This document shows, piece after piece, positions 1-7,449 of a stretch of DNA of 20,880 bases. Position 1 is the first letter of the stretch. Every line of letters starts with the position of its first letter. The stretch lies in the NCBI GenBank assembly GCA_021464525.1, contig JADRCO010001257.1:1-20880 (forward strand), read 5' to 3'. The notes under the pieces are model-generated. The model was not told the DNA's origin. It made no database searches and worked only from the letters and a program-made list of their open reading frames with translations. Source of the DNA: Rhizophagus sp. LPA8_4_AMF (Eukaryota > Glomeromycota > Glomeromycetes > Glomerales > Glomeraceae). The position numbers were made by a program, and so were the translations under genes.

Positions 1-1389
1 TCATACCACTTAAATATCTACTCTTATATATGGCATCAGGATTATTTGTTGTTACAGGTCCAATATCGGGTGATTTTATAATCTCAGTTTTTGACGTATA
101 ATAATCTCTTCTATCAAATTTACATATTATTTTAATCTTTTTTAATACTTCAACTGCTATTGGTCTTTTTTCTGGATCAGAATGCCAGCATTCTTTCATT
201 AAATCAATATAACCTTCAGGTGCATTTGTAATAATTGGTGGACGTAAACCATCACATATTTCAATTATAAGTTCTGTATTATGATTTCTATCCCAAAAAG
301 GTCTTCTTCCTACCATTAACTCCCACATAATCATTCCAAAACTATATATATCTGAAGCTTTGATATACTTTTTTCCTTGTAAAACCTCTGGTGCAACATA
401 AGGAATTATTCCATAAATGTCGTTATCTTCATTATCATTATCGTCATTTTCTGTTGCTGATTTACTTGTTCCTAAATCACATATTTTTGTTATATCACGA
501 GTATAACTATTTCTTAAAAGAATATTTCCACTATGTAAATCCCGATGTATAATATTTACTTCATGAATTTTAACAAGTCCAATTATAATGTTTTCTAATT
601 TCCGTATCTTTACACCCCAATTAATATAATAAAAATTTTTAGTTATATAATGTGTCAAGTCCGAATCATAGTATGGCATAATTAACATAAAATCTTGAGT
701 AACCGGATCTTGAGTGATACCGTAATACACATTAACGAGACTATCGTCTTTATCGTAAATGTTACTTAAACCTTTCCCACTTAAAGAATAATGATAAAAC
801 ATCTTAAGCTGAAATAAAAATTATTTTAGTTTAAATTATTTGTCTCACATTATACAACTATTAATATGAAAATATTTACCTCGTTTAACTCTTTCGGAGT
901 AATATTTTTAGAATCGTTAAGCTTTTTGAGAGCAACTGTATAAGAATAATTTCGTCGTGAACAATCTATAGTACCATCCCAACGAGAAATTTTACAATCA
1001 ATCCAAGTAGCTTTATAAATTTTACTAAAACCTCCTTCACCAATAAATTCTATATTTTCGAATTTTTCATAAGGAACAAAAATCATTTTCCCATTCATTT
1101 TTTTAGGATAATTAGTTTGAGTATATTTGATAAAATCATCAATAACTTTATTTCCACTTGGTATAATTCTTTTTCTTGCATGGAAACAGGTGCAACAAAT
1201 CTGATTATTTCCGTCTGAAAGTATTCTTATTTTATTACATTCACTGCATTCCTTATATATCTTTCTTTTGAGTTTATTGAGTTTACGTTTGCGTTTGCGT
1301 TTACGCTTTAATTTAGTTGTTGTCTGTGTTGGTTGACTTGAAAGTGCATTACTTGATAAAAAATCATTAATATTTGTTGATTTTTCCAT
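1..1389 (-). CDS. K1: TKL-type protein kinase, 3' end beyond the window
   Basis: Predicted to transfer phosphate from ATP to Ser/Thr/Tyr of an unknown substrate. Exon 1 is 880-1389 (170 codons, phase 0), the intron is 809-879 (GTAAAT...TTTCAG, 71 nt), and exon 2 runs from 808 to the edge with no stop (269 codons). Visible: a basic run KRKRKRKRK at residues 28-36 (possible nuclear signal); Cys pairs 48/51 and 65/68; glycine loop GEGGFS from 117; VALKK with Lys155; candidate helix-C Glu170 at the splice junction; HRDLHSGN 258-265; DLG 281-283; APE; the DIYSFG segment. The activation segment carries an acidic Asp/Asn/Glu-rich insert shared with K4. The ATG at 1387-1389 was chosen because K2, K3 and K5 align with it (MEKST/MEKLT); longer upstream ORF codons are not conserved. 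Tail exons must lie left of position 1. All catalytic residues are present, so it looks functional. Confidence 0.88.
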
Positions 1390-1490
1390 AATGATTCTAA
1401 AAAACAATTTTGTAATAAACATGCATATAAATACTTTTTTTCTCACTAATTGATTAAACTCGGAGTTTTTTTTTATTCTTACTCTGTATT

Positions 1491-1646
1491 CTATTATATG
1501 CAATTTCCGATAGAAATTTCCTTAAGCAATCATTAAATGTACAAATATGTAACTACAGAATACAATAAAATTCGAGATCTCTTTTCTTGATAATTATCTT
1601 TCGGTGATACAACATAGAATTAAATTCTGGAAGAAAAAGAAATTTT
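1491..1646 (-). promoter_or_regulatory. Conserved upstream block of K1, promoter candidate
   Basis: About 100 bp upstream of the K1 start, the coding strand reads CATATAATAG (1491-1500), a TATA-like element, next to a block (1501-1553) that recurs upstream of K2, K3, K4 and K5 at similar distance. A second shared module (1603-1646, plus-strand core GGTGATACAACATAG then GGAAGAAAAAGAAATTT) recurs at 9623-9665. Conservation with position suggests the core promoter and 5' leader; this is inference, as no transcript data are available. Confidence 0.5.
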
Positions 1647-1699
1647 GCAATTTTTGATTATTTTTATTAACCCCTTATTCACTTTATTTAATCAAATAA

Positions 1700-1870
1700 T
1701 CAATTTCTCTTTTCCGATCGAAATTTCCTTAAGATTATCGATATTACAAATATAGCCAAATTATAGAAAATCTTTCCTTGATAGATTTCTAAGTTGCAGC
1801 CACAAACATAAATTTCCCATTGTGATAAAGCATAGAATTAAATCATGGAACAAAACTTTTTGTTTTGATA
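1700..1870 (-). repeat. Orphan second copy of the kinase upstream block
   Basis: This repeats the K1 upstream block (plus-strand TTCCGATCGAAATTTCC near 1716, then GATAGATTTCTAAGTTGCA near 1781 and GTGATAAAGCATAG near 1822) but no exon 1 follows it. Its closest partner here is 10735-10800, upstream of relic H (GATAGATTTCTAAATTGCA and GTGATGCAGCATGG). It may be what remains of a lost kinase copy or a duplicated promoter of K1. The remaining sequence from 1871 to 2016 shows nothing I recognise. Confidence 0.5.
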
Positions 1871-2016
1871 TTTCGAACGCGTAATGTAAATTTTTTGATT
1901 CGACATTAATTTTGTCAATTTCTTGCATATAATATTCAATAAATATACCAATGAAAAATCATAACTTCTATAATTATGTAATATAACCAATTAAAAAAAT
2001 ATTTTAAATACGACAT

Positions 2017-2640
2017 TTAAATATCTGCAAAATGAATTTCGCTAGTACTATTTTCTATAAAGTTAAAGAAGTAAAAAAAGTATTAAATATTGTTAATTAT
2101 TATATATCTACGTACCATCATTATTAGAATTTATAAAGTTCAAGTTCTTTTGTAACGTAATCTAAATACAGTATATAAAATTTCACCAATTTATAAAGGA
2201 AGACAATATATGCATTTGTAATTTACCATCATTTTCGTCTTCATTTAGTTTATTCTTTTTAATATTTTTGCCTGAAAAAATATTTTTATATTATTTCTTT
2301 ATCACAATGAAATTTATTTTACCATACCATTTATCAATGCTAGTTAATTGATTATCGTCAAACTTTTATCTTAAAAAATAAATTTAATTCGTTAATAACA
2401 ATAATTTAAATAAAATAAAATGTTATATTAATAATTAATAATTAATATTAAGATTTTTTTAGCAAAAATCAAATTGATCTAATCAATTGAACGTAAGTTA
2501 AAATGATTATAAATAATCAAAAAAAACATATAATTTATATGACAAACTATTAATCAAGTTCTAAAACTTCTTGTAAAAGCTGCAGATTTTTATCAAACCA
2601 CTCAAATATCTCAGTACTACTTTTATATACGTTAGTTTAG
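2017..2640 (-). pseudogene. Relic F: 3' exons of a lost kinase gene
   Basis: In gene order this holds the end of exon 2 (about 2555-2640; the tail SAAxTRS is recognisable, the splice donor is lost), exon 3 (about 2446-2478), exon 4 (2328-2369), exon 5 (2227-2271), exon 6 (2116-2161) and exon 7 (2017-2054). Exons 5 and 7 are still open (GKNIKKNKLNEDEND and ENSTSEIHFADI then stop). Exon 3 has an in-frame TAA, exon 4 lost 4 nt in the KRKF codons, and exon 6 lost 8 nt, giving a stop. Most acceptors and several donors survive. No kinase domain is present upstream: homology stops near 2640 where unrelated sequence begins. It is non-functional as a kinase. Confidence 0.8.
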
Positions 2641-3080
2641 CTAGTTGTTACAATTGTTAAAAGCTATAATAAAGTAAATGACCATGTCTAATTAAAGTTA
2701 AAATTAACTTTTGTATACAATACGCATTTGTCTCATTTGACAATAATTAGTCTATGTTATTAATAATTAAAAAATTAATTTTATTTTTAATTTATAGTTA
2801 TATAAATTCAATAAAAGTGCACAAATCGTTAATATTTGTTGCTGACTTAGCCAAGTCTTTAAAGAGGTGTAGCAACATTGATCAGGGAGGAGAGAGGGAA
2901 AATGGGAAATAGCGATGGAATAGGGGAAAGGGATGGGGAAGGGAAAGAGGGAAAACACCACCCATACACTATCCACACTTCCAAACCTAAAAGAAGATAT
3001 AAAAAAAAGGTAATAAAAATAAGACCTAAAGACAGTCTGCGAATATCGGTGAATCATTTGTCACGTGTCGGAGTGTATAA
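2641..3080. other. Non-kinase spacer with a purine-rich, G-run tract
   Basis: AT-rich DNA to about 2870 shows nothing recognisable. From 2882 to 2955 the plus strand is almost pure purine with many GGG/GGGG runs; 2923-2951 fits a quadruplex pattern of four or more G-tracts with 2-5 nt loops. A C/A-rich stretch follows (2956-2990). Open frames on both strands across it look like by-products of the biased composition. Confidence 0.6.
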
Positions 3081-3401
3081 ACATATGAAAATGACGCCAT
3101 CCGCTGGATTACAGTGATAACAAAATTTGATTCCTCTAAAACTTTTAAAGAAAACGAAACTGAAAAAATACTAAATGACGATAATGGATAAAATCGCCAG
3201 TATAGAAATTTTACGTATGAAAAAGATAAGGAACATATGTTGTATAAGAGCGCGTTGACATGTTTTCTTATGAACAGGCTCAATCATGTCTCCTCAATTT
3301 TGAAGTTAAGTACAGTATATGAAATGTGCAATACTGCAATTAATAGCTGGGTTCAAGAGCTAGAATATGTTCCGGTCTTAGGACACATCGTGACATATTG
3401 A
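3081..3401 (+). pseudogene. Unrecognised coding relic with one in-frame stop
   Basis: A plus-strand frame opens after TAA at 3078 and runs 107 codons to TGA at 3399, interrupted once by TAA at 3189-3191. Codon use looks like real coding sequence (for example ...NDAIRWITVITKFDSS..., then ...KDKEHMLYKSALTCF... and ...INSWVQELEYVPVLG before the stop). The later 69-codon piece is uninterrupted. I do not recognise a family. It ends exactly where the retroelement-like tail at 3402 begins, so it may be the C-terminus of a transposon protein; a decayed host gene is equally possible. Confidence 0.4.
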
Positions 3402-3590
3402 CAACCCCCGAGTAGCCAGCTGGATTCGCTCTAGCGGGTGTTCGTCTTCCCTCGTGCCCTCGAATATACTATATGTTAGTTGTCATAACGCAACAGGCTG
3501 GGTTCGTCCTAATTGGTTGTCAGGCTTCATGCTGTGTTATGATCCGTCTAAATGCATAAGATAATTAAAAAGTATTCATTCATTCGATCT
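3402..3590 (+). mobile_element. Possible 3' end of a non-LTR element (LINE/SINE-like tail)
   Basis: This block is clearly GC-richer than its surroundings. It contains two related segments (GCTGGATTCG at 3419 and GCTGGGTTCG at 3497), then AATGCATAAGATAATTAAAA and a short ATTCATTCATTCG tail. A coding relic directly precedes it. A structured, GC-rich 3' region ending in an A-rich or microsatellite tail is typical of LINEs and SINEs. The two GGxTTCG motifs faintly resemble Pol III box B, but box A spacing is not convincing. No target-site duplication could be established. Confidence 0.35.
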
Positions 3591-3642
3591 AATACTAATA
3601 TCCCATTTACTTTTTAACAAAAGAGGGAGAAAACTTCTCAAA

Positions 3643-3786
3643 ATGTTGTCAATTTCTGGAACGGGATCGAGAAAAAAAACTACGAAGACAATATTGAAAA
3701 AGAATCGGTTTGTAATTCGTGTTTTGCGGTTATTGTTCATATTCATAAGGAACTTACTTATTTGCAAAATAGTTAGGATACATTAA
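3643..3786 (+). CDS. Small basic ORF, doubtful
   Basis: An ATG at 3643 opens 47 codons ending at TAA 3784 (starts MLSISGTGSRKKTTK, rich in Lys/Arg then hydrophobic). It lies between the retroelement-like tail and the spliced ORF at 3798. No family is recognised, and it may be random or an exon fragment of the neighbouring gene debris. Confidence 0.15.
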   Translation: MLSISGTGSRKKTTKTILKKNRFVIRVLRLLFIFIRNLLICKIVRIH

Positions 3787-3797
3787 CGACGTAATAG

Positions 3798-4038
3798 ATG
3801 ATTCCATTAGGGATGCAAAAGATGCAAGAGTGTTTTTATGGTAAATTAAGGTCATTTGTAAAGGAACATGAAATCACGTAAGTATTAAAAAGTTAGTTTT
3901 ATATTAATGTTTTTTATGTATTAAAATTTTTTTCCAACATCTAGGACCACATGGAAGTTTCTAAAGAATTTTATGAATCAAATTCTAATTTACGCACACA
4001 AATACATTAATATTAAAGAGAGAAAGTGTACATATTAA
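3798..4038 (+). CDS. Two-exon small gene or gene fragment, 57 aa
   Basis: Exon 1 is 3798-3877 and exon 2 is 3945-4038. The 67-nt intron has a consensus donor (GTAAGT) and acceptor (ATCTAG) and joins the frames in phase 2 (AC|G = Thr). The product begins MIPLGMQKMQECFYGKL and ends ...NIKERKCTY. The ATG at 3798 directly follows an in-frame TAG, so the frame cannot extend further left unspliced. The agreement of splice sites with open frames on both sides is the main support. No domain is recognised. It may be an exon pair of the larger decayed plus-strand gene that follows. Confidence 0.35.
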
Positions 4039-4209
4039 CATATAAACATAATATAGATAAAATATAAGTTATATTACTCACATATCCCAACAAGAAAGTC
4101 AAGCTGAGTGCACCGGAAAGTAAGGTAGGTTTCCGTCGTGTTTCCAACGTACAAAACATCATGCGTAGTAAATTCACTTTTTCTTCTCAATATCTAGATC
4201 TCAGATCTC

Positions 4210-6102
4210 CGGACAAATCAAGATCATGGTGATGAAGGTGATAATGAAATTAAAAAGAGATATATGAAACCAAAGAAGATTGTTCCGATCTGATGACAAT
4301 AATGACGATGACCTGATGACCCTGATTATGTTTATAGCCCGTCTTCGTCCTGTGACCAAACAAAAGTCACAAAGTCAGCTCGTAAGTTGAATAGTGACGA
4401 AGAAACACCATCAGTATCGCCAACCGAACAGGTGAGATTATGAGACTTTAGTTATTTCTTGATTAGCAAGTCATTTACTAACGTGCGTGTATTCTGTGAT
4501 CATCCAGACGAATTAAATGAAGATACAATTACAGATGTTGTATCTGGTTTAAATGAGGTTAAAGACAATAAACAGTTATTGTACAGCTTTGCCTTTTTTT
4601 CAAACATTTTTTTTCAAAGTTAATCGTGGGCTCGGAAATTATGAAGAGGGAACATTTATACCACTACCCGGTACTTGTCTCACAACACCACCACCTGGTA
4701 ATGATCCTGCAACGCCACTACCGCTTAAGCAGAATATTCTTAAACGTCCTCTGCCCTTACTCGATATTTATGAAATGGACTTGGATTGAGCATCGTTGGA
4801 AGTTCAATGCCATAATCAACAATATTGACATAGAACAAATTTCTGGATTTATACAAAATGTCAAAAAACGAGACCGAAAACGAAAACATCACTCGATTGT
4901 GGCATTATCGACCTTAATGATGGTGTTATTTAGAAGCTCTAGGTGAATCGATAAAGATATACTTCGAAGAAAAAATACAGAGATATAAACCTAAGAAAGA
5001 CATATCTGAAGATGTTGCAAAAACCTTGAAACAAATTAATTTAATGTAGTAAGCAATCAAAGGATAATTCACGAAAGATAATGATTGGTTATGATTACTT
5101 AATCCAGTTATTTAGACATCCTTAGAAGATCTTGGAAAAGTATTATCAGAAGTCAAAATCGACTAGATCGTGATATTGTTTATGTTCATCGCCTCTTTCA
5201 AAAATTGTAAGTATTTGTAGTCCTATCATGGGATTGAAATGTAGTTTTTTTCCTAATATTGATTTTGTGCACAGTTTTCTACTATTCCAAGACTGTTGCT
5301 CGTTGAACCTTAATAGCATCGAATTACAGGAGGGGTGGTATAATAGTCACGTTGTGGCGCAATTTTTGACGATTGTCCCGAATCGGTTGATGAATGGATT
5401 CTCCGACAGTATCTTAACTTTATTCCCAATTTCATGAAAGTCCTCAGACCATTCAACGGATGTCACTCCAATCTTCATTTCCTGCGCAGTCATTTTTTTG
5501 AGAAGCGGCTCTTGGATAGCTTGTATAGCTCTCTTAGCATATGACTGCTGCCTGTGATGACCGGGTTCCTGAATCTCATGATTAATAAAAACGTTTTCGC
5601 AACGTTTTTTAATTACTTCCTCCTCCTCTGGTCATACTTGCTATGAGTTAAAAAAAGGGGCTCGGAGCAGAAGACAAAAGGTAGAGGATAAGACCAGAGG
5701 AAAACCATTGAGAAATGTGTTATATACTGATGCTTTATGTTCTTAACTGTTTATTTTCTTCATAGGCATAAGAAGTGCAAAGTTGTGCCCAAAAATGTCT
5801 TGACCGAAAAAGAAAAAAATACAATGGAATTCTTTGACAGTTTGAATTCATTTATATAGAAACAGCAACCACGTCCATATCAAATTTTCAGGCCATCATT
5901 CTCATGTTTAAACTAATGGTGTCCATTCATAATTATACAAATAATATCAAATATAATAAAATATTACTTATAATTATTATCATTCGCCTCATCCATCATC
6001 CGTGTTCAATTTAATGGTGAGCTAAAATTTTTATCCGTTCTTTGCAACTACTGTATTTTGCTAAAGCTTTGATCTGTCATATTATAGGAGCAAGTACTGG
6101 CT
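4210..6102 (+). pseudogene. Decayed multi-exon plus-strand gene of unknown family
   Basis: Several coding-like blocks follow each other on the plus strand, broken by stops and frameshifts. An acidic, Ser-rich block (about 4215-4431: PDDPDYVYSPSSS..., ends SVSPTEQ) is closed by a consensus donor CAG|GTGAGA. An acceptor ATCCAG at 4507 precedes DELNEDTITDVVSGLNEV. A Pro-rich piece FIPLPGTCLTTPPPGND lies in another frame (4650-4789). LEALGESIKIYFEEK lies near 4929-5046. TSLEDLGKVLSEVKID (about 5116-5163) is flanked by in-frame stops, then RDIVYVHRLFQK and donor GTAAGT at 5207. EGWYNSHVVA (5328-5361) shifts frame into IFDDCPESVDEW, consistent with loss of one C. Further debris has acceptors near 5765 and 6089. 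Too many breaks for a working gene; I do not assign a function. Confidence 0.55.
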
Positions 6103-6142
6103 AATTGGCCAGCAAATATGCGGCCAATAGTTTTTTTCAATT

Positions 6143-6406
6143 ATGGAATTCGTTATACCGGAAGAAATAACAGCATTGCCTAAACTGACGAAAGTAGCGG
6201 CAAAGATGTTATCATTGCGGGTAATTATTTCCTTATTATCTGTTAAGTATTGGTGTACTCTGCTAACTATTGATCTTTATTCTTTGTAGTCATTTATTCT
6301 AGATCTAAATAAAAAATATCAAGCGTTACTAAAGAAAACGGCTGATTATTATTTAGATGAAGATAATGACTGGGATTTGCCACTAAAGTTGAAAGTTCGT
6401 CGTTAG
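6143..6406 (+). CDS. Two-exon ORF, 64 aa, probably the last exons of the decayed gene
   Basis: Exon 1 is 6143-6220 (MEFVIPEEITALPKL..., 26 codons). The intron 6221-6289 (GTAATT...TTGTAG) is phase 0, and exon 2 is 6290-6406 (SFILDLNKKYQALL..., stop TAG at 6404). A parallel frame just upstream (about 6090-6205, EQVLANWPANMRPIV...) suggests the real exon continued left and has since suffered a frameshift, so the ATG at 6143 is probably not the original start. The C-terminal part is Lys-rich and acidic with a probable helix. No family is recognised. Confidence 0.35.
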
Positions 6407-6637
6407 ATAGTCATTATTTTAACATTCAATTTGTATGAATCTTAAAATGTATTGCGCCGAATTCTACTATGACAAGCTTAAAAATTAGTATTCTTGTACA
6501 TTCAAACATATATTAATAAAGCATTTGTTTACGCCCACATAAGGCTTGTTTTAGTATCGGAATAATAATAAAAAAAAATAGCGTATCAGCGTTCCGAAAC
6601 GGAACGCGCACGTGACTTTTCATCACTTTTTTTTCAG

Positions 6638-7057
6638 ATGCGCTTTCTCAGGTAAGAAAATATAATAAGTTATTATATTTTCCAAACATGAGCGAAGTGA
6701 GTGGGCAGTTGATCTAACTCAATATGAAACCGATTATGTAATTGCTGAAATCTTAGTAACACTTCCTACTACGAATTTACCCTGGTTTCACAGGTACGCT
6801 GCACTGTATATTCCTATAATTAAGAACAGCCTCTGTTGAAAGCTCTGAAAGTAAAGACATACCAAATCTGGAGGGTATTTTTAGATGTGTCAATAGTACC
6901 AAGATCAGAAAGTGTGTTTTCAATAAGACCTATAAGCGGAACTGTCCATCTTTTGAGCCTAGAACAGCATGCGACGAGAGTAATTTTGAGGTATAAAGCC
7001 TGTTCGTCTTGACGAGAAGAACTTTTTTTTTTATCATTTCAGATTTCAAACACATAA
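6638..7057 (+). CDS. Spliced plus-strand ORF of unknown function, start undefined
   Basis: Supported exons are 6709-6793 (DLTQYETDYVIAEILVTL...), 6825-6990 (TASVESSESKDIPNLEGI... with several Cys, ending DESNFE) and 7043-7057 (ISNT, stop TAA). Introns are 6794-6824 (31 nt, very short, GTACGC...TTAAG) and 6991-7042 (GTATAA...TTTCAG). A 14-nt piece at 6638-6651, flanked by TTTTCAG and GTAAGA, could precede in matching phase. Frames join cleanly at each junction, which argues for real coding origin. No in-frame ATG is visible, so this is a fragment or the 3' end of the decayed gene to its left. It converges on the 3' end of K2. Confidence 0.35.
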
Positions 7058-7449
7058 TGTGAATTTTAATTGGTTTATATCGCAAGTAATATACATTGAA
7101 AACGCATACGATAAAACATTGTATGAAAATTGTGGTTTTGAAAATAAATTTATTACTTAAACTTGACGTAAGAAATACTAAAAATGTTTAAAGAAATTAC
7201 TCAAAATCTCCCAATAATACTCAATACATAGCTTAGAAAAAAATAACTAGTGAATAGTCTTCCCGTACGTTATAAATAAGATATTATTTGGTAATTATCG
7301 ACATCTATTTTAATTTCTTACAATAACCATTTCGCTTCGCTCCGGGCAATCAATAATAAAATATATTGTAGAAAAATTATAACGTAATAATTATATAACA
7401 AATAGATATAATAATATGAAATAAACTAAATAAATTTGGACATGCACCT
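7058..7449. other. Convergent intergenic region, probable K2 3'-UTR
   Basis: AT-rich DNA between the end of the plus-strand ORF and the stop of K2. It contains a short GC-rich phrase CATTTCGCTTCGCTCCGGGC (7329-7348) that resembles GAGCGAAGTGAG at 6689-6700 in reverse orientation. No exon of the kinase family or other gene is seen. Confidence 0.5.

Noticed and set aside
850..1503. A 217-codon frame starting upstream of the K1 ATG and running into the intron
   Set aside because: The N-terminal 38 residues are not conserved in other copies and the C-terminal end is intron 1; exon 1 is 880-1389.
2767..3283. Minus-strand ORFs with Phe/Ser-rich products
   Set aside because: They are complements of the purine-rich tract and of the plus-strand relic; no coding signature of their own.
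3412..3510. A tRNA gene, from motifs resembling box A and box B
   Set aside because: Spacing of about 80 nt is too long and no cloverleaf could be formed; kept only as a SINE possibility.
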